This document shows positions 50,126 to 59,090 of a DNA stretch of 64,000 bases, piece by piece (the stretch's first letter is position 1; each line of letters starts with the position of its first letter). The notes beneath the pieces were generated by a model, which was given only the letters and a program-made list of their open reading frames with translations, did no database searches and was not told where the DNA came from. This DNA comes from Crickella sp963642455 (lineage in GTDB: Bacteria > Bacillota > Clostridia > Peptostreptococcales > Anaerovoracaceae): NCBI GenBank assembly GCA_963642455.1, contig CAVIGM010000002.1, positions 1-64,000 of the forward strand, in the 5' to 3' direction. A program made the position numbers and the translations under genes.

Positions 50126-50998
50126 TTACTCTGTCGGCCGCCTGTAGAAATTGCCGGTAATTAAATCCGATTTCTGGACATTGATGAATGCATGTTCATC
50201 AATGTCTTTTATTGCCTTAATTATCTTAGGCACCTGCTCGCTTCCGATGACGGAATATACAAGGTTCTGCTCCTTGTTGAGATAGAAGCCTCTGCCCTTG
50301 AAGAGAGTTGCGCCGTGATTGGTTAATTTCCTGATTTCGTCATAGACCTCATCAGGCTTGTTTGTAATAATCCACAGCGTGTGTTTCTGGTAGGTCTTGT
50401 TCAGCGCATTCAGGATTTGCGTCTGGGTGAACTGATAAATTATCGAATAGAGAGCCTTGTCGAAGCCGAAGAGAATGCCCGCTATGATGAGCATGACAAC
50501 GTTTCCAGCGAAGATATAATTCCAGGCGTCGACGCCTCTTCTTTCTGCAAGATAAATCGAGATGAAATCCGTGCCGCCCGAGCTTGCGCCTGCGTGCAGA
50601 CATATTGAAATTGCCGTACCATTAATGATGGCTCCGAAGAGAGCGATAAGAAGAACATCATAGGTAACCGGAATTGTTGGCATTATATCTGTCAGAATAG
50701 AAGATAGCACTATTACATATAGCGAATAGAGAGTGAATTTCTTTCCGATGAATTTGAAACCGATATAGAAGGATATAAGATTGAGAGGAATGTTGATGGC
50801 CGTATAAGGCACGAATACTCCCGTGAATTTGTCGAGTGTTCTTTGAATAAGAATGGTAAGTCCGGAAAAGCCGCCGGGCACGAGCCCGCCATTATTTATG
50901 AAGGCGTTGATGTTAAAGGCCATAAGTGCAGACGCAAAAGTAAGAAGAATAATTCGAAGAATCAAGGACTTGACCTTGCCGTGAGATTCGATCCACAT
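50126..50998 (-). CDS. YitT-family membrane protein (DUF161/DUF2179)
   Basis: A 290-residue integral membrane protein. About five helices (for example SLILRIILLTFASALMAFNINAF and LLIALFGAIINGTAISICL) carry the DUF161 motifs NNGGLVPGGFSGL and AGASSGGTDFISIYLA. A cytosolic DUF2179 domain follows (LWIITNKPDEVYDEIRKL ... GATLFKGRGFY). ATG at 50998 is chosen because GGAGG lies six bases upstream; the longer frame would cover the rpmE promoter. Function in this family is not established. It converges on the dehydratase operon with a four-base gap. Confidence 0.88.
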   Translation of the reverse strand: MWIESHGKVKSLILRIILLTFASALMAFNINAFINNGGLVPGGFSGLTILIQRTLDKFTGVFVPYTAINIPLNLISFYIGFKFIGKKFTLYSLYVIVLSSILTDIMPTIPVTYDVLLIALFGAIINGTAISICLHAGASSGGTDFISIYLAERRGVDAWNYIFAGNVVMLIIAGILFGFDKALYSIIYQFTQTQILNALNKTYQKHTLWIITNKPDEVYDEIRKLTNHGATLFKGRGFYLNKEQNLVYSVIGSEQVPKIIKAIKDIDEHAFINVQKSDLITGNFYRRPTE

Positions 50999-51097
50999 AT
51001 AAAGCCTCCGTTTGCCGACGCATGTGACTAAGTTCGCTTTTATAATAGCACGAAAGAGAGTCCCTGTCCTCGAAATAGAAAATGTATGCATGAATAC

Positions 51098-51126
51098 TTG
51101 ACGAGTCGTCACAATATTGATATAAT
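51098..51126 (+). promoter_or_regulatory. rpmE promoter
   Basis: TTGACG at 51098-51103, 17 bp, TATAAT at 51121-51126. Confidence 0.88.
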
Positions 51127-51190
51127 TTTCAAGCTGTGTTGTAGGAGTTGAACTTCACTACATAGACTATATAGAGAAAGAGGTACTCCC

Positions 51191-51388
51191 ATGAAGGAAG
51201 GAATCCATCCTGATTATAAGGAATGTAAAGTTACTTGCGCATGTGGTAACACTTTCACAACACTTTCCAACAAGGAAGAGATGAGAGTTGACATCTGTTC
51301 AGAGTGTCACCCATTCTTCACTGGTCAGCAGAAGTTTGCTAACCGTGGCGGACGTGTTGAGAAGTTCAAGAACAAATACAACCTGTAA
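51191..51388 (+). CDS. rpmE: Ribosomal protein bL31, zinc-binding form
   Basis: A 65-residue large-subunit protein. It begins MKEGIHPDYKECKVTCACGN and ends NRGGRVEKFKNKYNL. Four cysteines (C12, C16, C18 and the CSEC pair region) mark the C+ zinc form. It has its own promoter and terminator. In most Firmicutes rpmE directly follows rho; here 16 kb separate them. Confidence 0.96.
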   Translation: MKEGIHPDYKECKVTCACGNTFTTLSNKEEMRVDICSECHPFFTGQQKFANRGGRVEKFKNKYNL

Positions 51389-51403
51389 CTTACAAGGCCT
51401 TAC

Positions 51404-51429
51404 AAACGCTCCATCAAGGAGCGTTTTTT
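51404..51429 (+). terminator. rpmE terminator
   Basis: A 9-bp stem (AAACGCTCC/GGAGCGTTT), 5-nt loop, then TTT. Confidence 0.92.
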
Positions 51430-51476
51430 CATGCCAGATAATATCTTAGCAAAGCCTATCAAATTGGGCGCTTTTC

Positions 51477-51485
51477 TGCTATAAT
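51477..51485 (+). promoter_or_regulatory. Extended -10 promoter of the prfA operon
   Basis: TGCTATAAT (TGn extended -10) without a good -35. The leader of about 130 nt contains the direct repeat GAACTGAATCGC/GAATTGAATCGC. Confidence 0.55.
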
Positions 51486-51623
51486 ACTAAGTTGAAAAAG
51501 AGCAGATTTAACTGCGAACTGAATCGCGAATTGAATCGCAGAAGAATTCAAAAGAATTACAAAAGCAATTCTGAATCAATCACGAAAGAAAGCAAATAAT
51601 TAAACTAAAGCAGGAGTTAATAT

Positions 51624-52694
51624 ATGTTTGACAAATTGGACTTCATATTAGAGAAGTACGAAGAATTATCAAAGAAAGTTTCGGATCCGGATGTAATCGC
51701 TGACCAGGCGAACTGGCAGAAGTACATGAAGGAAATGAGCGAGCTTGAGCCTATCGTTAAGGAATACGAGGCTTATAAGAAAGCCAAGGAGTCGCTTGCC
51801 GAGGCGAAGGAGATTCTCGAGGCGGAGTCAGATGAAGAGCTTAGGGAGATGGCAAGAGAGGAGCTCAAGGACCTTGAATCCCAGATAACGGATTCGGAGG
51901 CTAAGCTCAAGGTTCTGCTGCTGCCTAAGGACCCTAACGACGAGAAGAACGTTTTCCTCGAGATTAGAGCGGGCACTGGCGGCGACGAAGCGGCACTTTT
52001 TGGAGGAGACCTTCTTAGAATGTACCTTCGTTATGCTGAAAGAAGACGCTGGAAGACCGAGATTATCGATATGAACGACACGGGAATCGGCGGAGTCAAG
52101 GAAGCGACCGTTCTTATTAAAGGTAAAGGCGCATATTCAAGACTCAAGTTCGAGAGCGGCGTTCACCGCGTGCAGAGAGTTCCTGAGACCGAGTCGAGCG
52201 GAAGAATTCACACAAGTGCGGCAACAGTCGCAGTGCTTCCGGAGGTCGACGATGTAGAGGTCAAGATCGATCCTAATGATGTCAAGGTCGATGTATATAG
52301 AGCATCCGGCAACGGCGGCCAGTGTGTAAATACGACTGACTCCGCGGTAAGAATGACACACCTTCCAACAGGAATCGTTGTTACCTGCCAGGACGAGAAA
52401 TCGCAGATTCAGAACAGAGAGAAGGCTATGCGAGTTCTCAAGGCAAGACTCTATGACAAAATGGTCCAAGAGCAGAACGACAAGATTTCGGCGGATAGAA
52501 AGAGTCAGGTTGGTTCGGGAGACCGCTCTGAGAGAATCAGAACGTATAATTTCCCACAGGGAAGAATGACGGACCACAGAATCAATCTTACTATATATAA
52601 GCTCGACCAGTTCCTTGATGGAGATATTGACGAGGCCATAGACGGACTGATTACAGCAGATCAGGCAGCGAAGATGGCTGACTTCGGTGAATAA
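51624..52694 (+). CDS. prfA: Peptide chain release factor 1
   Basis: A 356-residue factor that ends translation at UAA and UAG. The peptide anticodon region reads RVPETESSGRIHTS (RF1 has P-x-T), and the catalytic loop is SGNGGQCVNTTDSAVR, with the GGQ glutamine that PrmC (34844) methylates. The C-terminus has the expected TIYKLDQFLDGDIDEAIDGL. AGGAG lies eight bases before the ATG. It heads prfA-sua5-rpiB-upp. Confidence 0.97.
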   Translation: MFDKLDFILEKYEELSKKVSDPDVIADQANWQKYMKEMSELEPIVKEYEAYKKAKESLAEAKEILEAESDEELREMAREELKDLESQITDSEAKLKVLLLPKDPNDEKNVFLEIRAGTGGDEAALFGGDLLRMYLRYAERRRWKTEIIDMNDTGIGGVKEATVLIKGKGAYSRLKFESGVHRVQRVPETESSGRIHTSAATVAVLPEVDDVEVKIDPNDVKVDVYRASGNGGQCVNTTDSAVRMTHLPTGIVVTCQDEKSQIQNREKAMRVLKARLYDKMVQEQNDKISADRKSQVGSGDRSERIRTYNFPQGRMTDHRINLTIYKLDQFLDGDIDEAIDGLITADQAAKMADFGE

Positions 52695-52696
52695 AG

Positions 52697-53722
52697 ATGC
52701 ATACTTTGAAGCTACAGGACAATTTAGATGATATCAAGCTTGCGGCTGAGATTATTAAAGGCGGCGGACTTGTTGCCTTCCCAACCGAGACGGTCTACGG
52801 ACTTGGCGCAAATGCGCTCAATGAAGAGGCTGTTAAGGCCGTATATCTCGCAAAAGGTCGCCCAAGCGACAATCCGATGATAGTTCATATCGGGAATATG
52901 AGAATGCTCGACCAGCTCGTGCAGTACACCAACGAGGACAGCTCCAAGCTGATGAAGGCTTGCTGGCCAGGACCAATAACCTTCATCCTGCCAAAGAGCG
53001 ACTTAGTTCCTAACGTGACAACTGGCGGACTTGGAACAGTTGCAATAAGAATGCCGGCAAATAAAGTCGCGCTTGCCCTGATAAATGCGTCGGGAGTTCC
53101 GATTGCAGCACCAAGCGCAAACATTTCCGGAAGACCAAGCCCAACGAATTATCAGGATGTAATCGAGGATATGGACGGCAGGATTGATGCCATAATTCAA
53201 TCCAAAGATTGCGAGGTAGGCATAGAATCAACAGTGGTTAATCTGTGCTCGGGCACACCGACCATTCTAAGACCGGGTTTTTACACCAAGGAGAAGCTGA
53301 CCGAGCTGCTTGGCAAGCCCGTCGAATATGATAGATCTCTATATGAGAATGGCGTGGATGCGCTCGATCCTGCGAAGGGAGCTCAGGCCTTGGACGATTT
53401 CAAGCCTATGTCGCCTGGAATGAAATATAAGCACTATGCACCTAAGGCGCAGGTTAGGCTGATTCGCGGGAATGACGAAGCCGCAAGGCAAAGAATCATG
53501 ATGCTCGGCATCGAGGCGAAGCGTCACGGAGAGAAGGTAGCCGTTCTCGACTACGACGGGGATGCTGCAAAAGCGGCAAAAAAGTTTTTCTCGGATTTGA
53601 GAGAGCTCGATAGACAGAGTTACGATTTGATTCTCGTAAGAACTCTTGATGAAGAGGGCTTCGGGTTTTCAATAATGAACCGCATGCTCAAGAGTGCGGG
53701 GTACGATATTGTAGAGGATTAA
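52697..53722 (+). CDS. L-threonylcarbamoyladenylate synthase (Sua5 type)
   Basis: A 341-residue enzyme that forms threonylcarbamoyl-AMP from threonine, bicarbonate and ATP for the t6A37 modification of tRNAs. The YrdC domain shows VAFPTETVYGLGANAL, KGRPSDNPMIVHI, CWPGPITFIL and PSANISGRPSPT. The C-terminal Sua5 domain (SPGMKYKHYAPKAQVRLI) marks it as the two-domain Sua5/TsaC2 form, not TsaC alone. Two bases after prfA. Confidence 0.95.
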   Translation: MHTLKLQDNLDDIKLAAEIIKGGGLVAFPTETVYGLGANALNEEAVKAVYLAKGRPSDNPMIVHIGNMRMLDQLVQYTNEDSSKLMKACWPGPITFILPKSDLVPNVTTGGLGTVAIRMPANKVALALINASGVPIAAPSANISGRPSPTNYQDVIEDMDGRIDAIIQSKDCEVGIESTVVNLCSGTPTILRPGFYTKEKLTELLGKPVEYDRSLYENGVDALDPAKGAQALDDFKPMSPGMKYKHYAPKAQVRLIRGNDEAARQRIMMLGIEAKRHGEKVAVLDYDGDAAKAAKKFFSDLRELDRQSYDLILVRTLDEEGFGFSIMNRMLKSAGYDIVED

Positions 53723-53736
53723 AGGAGACGAGGCGT

Positions 53737-54165
53737 ATGAAGATAGTAATCGGATGCGATCACGCAGGTTTTCCGCTTAAGGAGGAAGTTAAGCAGAAGC
53801 TGCTGAAAGAGGGTCACGAAATTATCGATGTTGGCACAAATTCAGCAGAGTCTGTGGATTATCCTATTTACGGAAGAGCAGTAGGAGAGGCTGTTGCAAA
53901 AGGCGAGGCAGAAAGAGGCATCGCAATCTGCGGATCGGGTATAGGAATTTCTATCGCCTGCAATAAGGTTAAAGGTGTAAGATGCGCACTATGTACTTCT
54001 GTTGAGATGGCAGAAATGTGCAGAAGACACAATAATGCTAATGTTATTGCGATGGGCGCAAGAATGATAGATAAGGAGCTTGCTTTCAAGATGGTTGACA
54101 CTTGGCTGACAACGGAATTTGAAGGCGGCAAGCATCTTAGAAGAATAAATATGCTCGAAGATTAA
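53737..54165 (+). CDS. rpiB: Ribose-5-phosphate isomerase B
   Basis: A 142-residue RpiB/LacAB-family isomerase interconverting ribose-5-phosphate and ribulose-5-phosphate. It begins MKIVIGCDHAGFPLKEEVK and has the active-site loop GIAICGSGIGISIACNKVKGVRCALC, with the catalytic cysteine, and RRHNNANVIAMGAR. AAGGAGACG precedes the ATG, 14 bp after sua5. Confidence 0.96.
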   Translation: MKIVIGCDHAGFPLKEEVKQKLLKEGHEIIDVGTNSAESVDYPIYGRAVGEAVAKGEAERGIAICGSGIGISIACNKVKGVRCALCTSVEMAEMCRRHNNANVIAMGARMIDKELAFKMVDTWLTTEFEGGKHLRRINMLED

Positions 54166-54271
54166 ATCGAGAACCTAAGCAAAGACTAAATCGAATCAAT
54201 TGACTTAAGTTGAAATTAAATCGAAATGATTCGAATCAAATTGAAGAATATAAAATTTAGGAGGAAACAAA

Positions 54272-54901
54272 ATGAGTAAGGTAATGGTATTTGATCATCC
54301 GCTGATTCAGCACAAGGTTGGCAGACTTAGAAGAAAGGAGACCAACAGCAAGGACTTCAGAGAATTCGTTAAGGAAGTTGGAATGCTGATGGGCTACGAG
54401 GTTACTCGCGACCTTCCTCTTGAGGATGTTGAAATTGAGACACCTATTTGCAAGACAGTATGCAAGCAGCTCAAAGGAGAGGATCTTGCAATCGTTCCTA
54501 TCCTTCGTGCAGGACTTGGCTTCGTAGACGGAATCTTGGCTCTTTGTCCAAACGCAAAGGTTGGACACATCGGCCTTTACAGAGACCCAGACACACACGA
54601 GCCAGTTGAATACTACTGCAAGCTTCCAGAGGATATTGGCAAAAGAAGAGTTGTTGTAGTTGACCCAATGCTCGCAACAGGCGGCTCTGCAGTTGCGGCA
54701 ATCAACTTTATCAAGGAAAGAGGCGGAAAGGACATCGTATTTATGTGCCTTATCGCAGCTCCTGAGGGCATCGACGCTCTGCAGGCAGCTCACCCAGACG
54801 TAGACATCTACATTGCAGCTAAGGACGAGAAGCTGAACGAGAACGCTTACATCGTACCGGGCCTTGGCGACGCAGGAGATCGTCTCTTCGGCACTAAATA
54901 G
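54272..54901 (+). CDS. upp: Uracil phosphoribosyltransferase
   Basis: A 209-residue salvage enzyme forming UMP from uracil and PRPP. It starts SKVMVFDHPLIQHKVGRLRR and has IVPILRAGLGFVDGI, the PRPP loop VVDPMLATGGSA and VPGLGDAGDRLFGTK at the end, all characteristic. AGGAGG lies upstream. The 106-bp spacer before it holds no gene. It ends the rpmE-prfA-sua5-rpiB-upp series. Confidence 0.97.
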   Translation: MSKVMVFDHPLIQHKVGRLRRKETNSKDFREFVKEVGMLMGYEVTRDLPLEDVEIETPICKTVCKQLKGEDLAIVPILRAGLGFVDGILALCPNAKVGHIGLYRDPDTHEPVEYYCKLPEDIGKRRVVVVDPMLATGGSAVAAINFIKERGGKDIVFMCLIAAPEGIDALQAAHPDVDIYIAAKDEKLNENAYIVPGLGDAGDRLFGTK

Positions 54902-55019
54902 TTTTTTCCCCTAAGAGATAAATTCCCGTGGCAACTTCAGCGAGGCTGTCGCGGAACTTAAGAATAACCTTTCCTGATAGAGCTTCGGGTTGAGAATGTA
55001 AGAAAGAAAGGGTAAAGAT

Positions 55020-56354
55020 ATGTTTGTTAATCCAATTCCAGATAATGTAAGCAAATTCGAGAATGTATATGATGTGCTGATGGAAAGAGGCCTCATCGAG
55101 CAGTGCACAGACGAGAACGCCGTAAGAGAGCTGCTCGCAAATGAGAAGATTAAGTTCTACATCGGCTTCGACCCAACAGCGGACTGCCTTCACGTAGGAC
55201 ATCTGATTCAGGTCATCATTTTCCTGTACATGCTTAAATACGGCCATCATCCGGTAGCCCTCGTTGGAGGCGGAACCGGAATGGTTGGAGACCCTTCGGG
55301 AAGAAGCGACATGAGAAGAGTTATGACAATCGAGGAGATTGACCACAACTGCCAGCAGTTCCTTAATCTTTTCGACCGCTTCATTCCTATCGACTACGAG
55401 TGGAAGCACACTCTGGGCGAGGGTGTTACAGGCAAAGGCGGCTGCAATTACGAGCCTAAGGATGGCACAGTTGTAAGCATCAACAATGCTCAGTGGCTTC
55501 GTCCTCTGAATTATGTTGAATTCGTTCGCGAGGTAGGAAGCAAGTTCAACGTTAGAGAAATGCTTCGTGCTGAGTGCTTCAAGAAGAGAATGGCCGAGGG
55601 CGGACTGACTTTCTTCGAATTCAACTACATGCTGATGCAGGGCTATGACTTCTACGTAATGTCAAGAGACTTCGACCTGAAGATGCAGCTTGGTGGCAAC
55701 GACCAGTGGTCGAACATTATCGCTGGAGTAGATATGTCCCGTAAGCTTGGCGGCAAGGAAGTATACGGAATGACAACAGGACTTCTCACCAAGGCAGACG
55801 GCCAGAAAATGGGCAAGACGGCAAGCGGAGCTCTGTGGCTCGACGAGAACAGAGTAAGCGTATTCGACTTTTTCCAATACTGGAGAAATATCGACGATGC
55901 CGATGTTAATAAGTGCCTCAGAATGCTGACCTTCCTTCCAATGGATGAGGTTAATAGACTTTCGTCACTTGAGGGCGCAGCTATCAACGAGGCTAAGGAA
56001 GCTCTAGCTTTCAACCTCACAAGCTTCGTTCATGGAGAGGCAAAAGCAAAGCAGGCTCTCGAGGCTTCAAGGGCTGTTTTTGCAGGTGGCGGAGTATCCG
56101 ACAATATGCCTACAACTGAGCTTGCAAAGGCGCAGTTCGAAGGAGAGGGCTTCGGCCTTGCAGCACTCATGAAGGAAGTTGGCCTTGAGCCATCGACAAG
56201 TGAGGCTCTGAGAACAATTCAGGGAGGCGGCGCTAAGATTAACGGCGAGGCTGTTACGGACAAGAAATTCGCTGTAACACTTGACTGCTTCAAGGATGGC
56301 GAGCTCGTTCTTCAGAAGGGCAAGAAGAAATTCATGAAGGTCGTAATTAAGTAG
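55020..56354 (+). CDS. tyrS: Tyrosyl-tRNA synthetase
   Basis: A 444-residue class I synthetase. The active site contains YIGFDPTADCLHVGHL (HIGH motif as HVGH), VGGGTGMVGDPSGRSDMRR, QGYDFY, GGNDQWSNI and KMSKS as KMGKTASG. A C-terminal S4-like domain (RTIQGGGAKINGEAVTDKKF) binds tRNA. The 118-bp leader is too short for a T-box and none is seen. AAGGG precedes the ATG. Confidence 0.97.
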   Translation: MFVNPIPDNVSKFENVYDVLMERGLIEQCTDENAVRELLANEKIKFYIGFDPTADCLHVGHLIQVIIFLYMLKYGHHPVALVGGGTGMVGDPSGRSDMRRVMTIEEIDHNCQQFLNLFDRFIPIDYEWKHTLGEGVTGKGGCNYEPKDGTVVSINNAQWLRPLNYVEFVREVGSKFNVREMLRAECFKKRMAEGGLTFFEFNYMLMQGYDFYVMSRDFDLKMQLGGNDQWSNIIAGVDMSRKLGGKEVYGMTTGLLTKADGQKMGKTASGALWLDENRVSVFDFFQYWRNIDDADVNKCLRMLTFLPMDEVNRLSSLEGAAINEAKEALAFNLTSFVHGEAKAKQALEASRAVFAGGGVSDNMPTTELAKAQFEGEGFGLAALMKEVGLEPSTSEALRTIQGGGAKINGEAVTDKKFAVTLDCFKDGELVLQKGKKKFMKVVIK

Positions 56355-56451
56355 TTAAATAGAATGAAGCAACGCAATTAAGAAATTAAATAAGCGTTGT
56401 GCAACGGTAAATCTCAAGGCAGTGCAAAAGAAGTGCAAAGGAGAAGAGAAA

Positions 56452-56907
56452 ATGGTAAAGGAAGTAAATCTCGAAGAGATGAAGGCCTATTGCAAGGAGA
56501 ATTTCACAACAGGCTTCGTCTGCTCAGAAAGCGTGCTTGACACATTGAACAAATTCTACGAGCTTGGAATCGGCGAGGAAGCGATTGCTCTCAGCACAGG
56601 CTTCCCTTACGGCTTCGGAAACGGCGGCAATGTCTGCGGCGGAGTTGCCGGAGCGACTATGGCGCTTGGCAAGCTTTTCGGCAGAACGGTTAAGGGAGAT
56701 CCCGCATATGCGAAATGCAATGACATGGTAAGAGAGCTCAACGACGATGTTGCGGCGGCTTACAAGACAAGCATTTGTCCTGAGCTTATCGCAGACTACG
56801 AATTCGCAACACCCGAGCGAAAGGAATATTGCACCGAGCTTCTATATGTAATTCTTGAAAGCTTTGCCAAGATTATGGAAAGAGAATTCGGAGTTGTAAC
56901 TAAATAA
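56452..56907 (+). CDS. C_GCAxxG_C_C family protein
   Basis: A 151-residue protein of the putative redox family named for its Cys pattern. FVCSESVLDTLN, GFPYGFGNGGNVCGGVAGATMALG, a Cys in AKCND and SICPE are present. The fold is an all-helical domain with possible disulfide or metal chemistry; the physiological role is not established. ATG at 56452 is chosen because AAAGGAG lies upstream. The terminator follows at 56915. Confidence 0.85.
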   Translation: MVKEVNLEEMKAYCKENFTTGFVCSESVLDTLNKFYELGIGEEAIALSTGFPYGFGNGGNVCGGVAGATMALGKLFGRTVKGDPAYAKCNDMVRELNDDVAAAYKTSICPELIADYEFATPERKEYCTELLYVILESFAKIMEREFGVVTK

Positions 56908-56914
56908 GTGCTTT

Positions 56915-56954
56915 CAGAGGTACAGCTGAACAAAGGCCGTACCTCTGATTTTCT
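56915..56954 (+). terminator. Terminator after the C_GCAxxG_C_C gene
   Basis: A 9-bp stem (CAGAGGTAC/GTACCTCTG), 15-nt loop, then ATTTTCT. Confidence 0.82.
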
Positions 56955-56966
56955 ATTGGAGGATAA

Positions 56967-58226
56967 ATGCAGGAAGCAAATTTAGAAAAAGAGAAATATA
57001 TACTTGTGGCTGTTGCAAGTGATGCGACAAGCGAGGAGAAGGCTTGGGAGAGTCTTGAAGAGCTCGAGGCTCTGCTTGAAACGGCAGGCGGCGAGGCAAC
57101 AAGCCATGTCGTTCAAAGGCTCGAGCATCCAAATAGGGCCATGTATGTCGGAACAGGTAAGGCGGCAGAGCTTAAGGAGATGCTGATTCAGCAAGATGCC
57201 GTCGGAATAATCTGCGACGATGAGCTGACACCCTCGCAATTTCGCAATTTGTCAGACGCAATCGATGCGAAGGTCGTAGACAGAACCATGCTCATCTTGG
57301 ATATTTTTGCAAGGCACGCGAAGACCAAGGAAGGAAAGATTCAGGTCGAGATAGCTCAGCAGAAATACAGAATGTCAAGGCTAAGAGGCATGGGCGAGGC
57401 CATGTCGAGGCTCGGAGGCGGAATCGGAACAAGAGGCCCGGGAGAGACTAAGCTCGAAACCGACAGGCGTGTAATACAGAAGAGAATTAAGCTTCTCTCA
57501 GACGAGATAGAAGAGCTTAAGAAGGATAGAGAGACCACAAGAAAGAAAAGAAGCGGCGGAGCTACTCCGATGATTGCAATTGTCGGCTATACCAACGCCG
57601 GCAAATCCACACTTCTTAACGCGCTTACCGGATCTGATGTTCTCTCGGAGGACAAGCTTTTTGCTACGCTTGACCCGACAACGCGACAGGCTGTCCTACC
57701 CGACAAGCAGGAAATTCTGCTGACAGACACCGTAGGCTTCATCAACAAGCTGCCACATAATATAGTCGATGCTTTTCGAAGCACTCTCGAAGAGGCGAAA
57801 TACGCAGATATTATAATGCACGTTGTCGATGCGTCGGATGAGCAGTCGGATATGCACGTTGAAGTCGTCAAAAGAACTCTTCAGGAGCTTGAAGTTGTCG
57901 GCAAGCCTGTCATCCTCGTATGGAATAAAATGGACGCGGCGGACAAGGACAGAATCTATGCGGCAGAGGCAACAGAAGGTGCAGATAGAATTGTCGAAAT
58001 TTCGGCTATAAAAGGAAACGGCATCGACGAGCTCTTCGATGCTATTGCAAGCATTCTTCAAGAGAGCAGAGTATATGTCGATACCGTTTTGTCTTATAAG
58101 GATTCAGCTGCGCTTGCGAAGATTCGCAAATACGGTCAGCTTATTGCAGAAGAGTATGAGGGAGATGGAATACATATCAAGGCGTATATTCCTCGCTCCT
58201 TATACAATTCTCTGACTGCCATCTGA
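56967..58226 (+). CDS. hflX: Ribosome-associated GTPase HflX
   Basis: A 419-residue GTPase that splits or rescues stalled 70S ribosomes. The N-terminal HflX domain shows RAMYVGTGKAAELKEM, DRTMLILDIFARHAKTKEGKIQVEIAQ and RLGGGIGTRGPGETKLETDRR. The G domain has GYTNAGKSTLLNALTG, DTVGFI and NKMD. TTGGAGG lies upstream of the ATG. The last 27 bp overlap the convergent cysE end, which is rare for two conserved genes. Confidence 0.96.
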   Translation: MQEANLEKEKYILVAVASDATSEEKAWESLEELEALLETAGGEATSHVVQRLEHPNRAMYVGTGKAAELKEMLIQQDAVGIICDDELTPSQFRNLSDAIDAKVVDRTMLILDIFARHAKTKEGKIQVEIAQQKYRMSRLRGMGEAMSRLGGGIGTRGPGETKLETDRRVIQKRIKLLSDEIEELKKDRETTRKKRSGGATPMIAIVGYTNAGKSTLLNALTGSDVLSEDKLFATLDPTTRQAVLPDKQEILLTDTVGFINKLPHNIVDAFRSTLEEAKYADIIMHVVDASDEQSDMHVEVVKRTLQELEVVGKPVILVWNKMDAADKDRIYAAEATEGADRIVEISAIKGNGIDELFDAIASILQESRVYVDTVLSYKDSAALAKIRKYGQLIAEEYEGDGIHIKAYIPRSLYNSLTAI

Positions 58227-59063
58227 TGAGGAATGAGTGATGGACTTGCCTGCTTCAAGGGAGTGGGTAAGCCATACATTACCTCCGACAACGCAGTCGT
58301 CACCGATGTAGGTGTTGCCGCCGAGAATCGTTGCTCCAGCATAGACAACAACACGATCGCCGAGGTTAGGATGACGCTTGATTCCCTTAACGAGAGAGCC
58401 GTCGTCATTAACCGCGAAGCTCTTAGCACCAAGGGTAACATGCTGATACAGCTTAACGTGCTCGCCGATTACGCAGGTCTCACCGATTACAACACCCGTG
58501 CCATGGTCGATGAAGAAATATTTGCCGATTTGCGCACCTGGGTGGATGTCGATGCCAGTAATTCGGTGAGCATATTCTGACATTACTCTTGGAATTAGAG
58601 GAACTTTCATCTCATACAGCTTATGTGCGATGCGGTGAATTGCGATTGCACGAAAAGCAGGGTAGGTCAGAATAATCTCGTCAACGCTCAGTGCGGCAGG
58701 GTCACCTTCGTAGCCCGCCTGAACATCCGTCTTAAGAATCTCGAGAATTTCTGGAAGAGAGTCTATAAGCTCCATTGTATATTCCTTAGTGGCATGGTCG
58801 CACTTGCTTACAATCTTGAAGCATCTCGATAGCGCGTCATAGGCACGCATCAGCTCCCATGTTCTTTTCTCGCTTTCTACAAAACGTTCTCTTGCCTTCC
58901 CGAAGTGATATGGGAACATAGCGGTAATGAGATGCGCAAGTGCTTCTTCAACTGCTTCGTCAAGTCCTATGTATTTACCCTCTGACGGCTCACTATCGAT
59001 TGAGCCGAAGCGATTTGCAATTTCCTCAAGGTGCGCCGCGAGCGCCAAGGTCGTATTCTCCAT
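58200..59063 (-). CDS. cysE: Serine O-acetyltransferase
   Basis: A protein of about 287 residues that makes O-acetylserine from serine and acetyl-CoA, the substrate for CysK. An N-terminal helical domain of about 160 residues (long SAT type) is followed by left-handed beta-helix hexapeptide repeats: GIDIHPGAQIGKYFFIDHGTG, VIGETCVIGEHVKLYQHVTLGA and HPNLGDRVVVYAGATILGG. Start at 59063 gives the better AAGGAAG spacing; ATG 59069 is the alternative. It is the second gene of cysK-cysE, 27 bp apart. The 3' end overlaps hflX by 27 bp. Confidence 0.93.
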   Translation of the reverse strand: MENTTLALAAHLEEIANRFGSIDSEPSEGKYIGLDEAVEEALAHLITAMFPYHFGKARERFVESEKRTWELMRAYDALSRCFKIVSKCDHATKEYTMELIDSLPEILEILKTDVQAGYEGDPAALSVDEIILTYPAFRAIAIHRIAHKLYEMKVPLIPRVMSEYAHRITGIDIHPGAQIGKYFFIDHGTGVVIGETCVIGEHVKLYQHVTLGAKSFAVNDDGSLVKGIKRHPNLGDRVVVYAGATILGGNTYIGDDCVVGGNVWLTHSLEAGKSITHSSSDGSQRIV

Positions 59064-59090
59064 TTGCATTTCTTCCTTTCCAAATTCTAA

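Noticed and set aside
54902..55019. Possible T-box leader before tyrS
   Set aside because: Only 118 bp, without the T-box sequence or a terminator/antiterminator pair.
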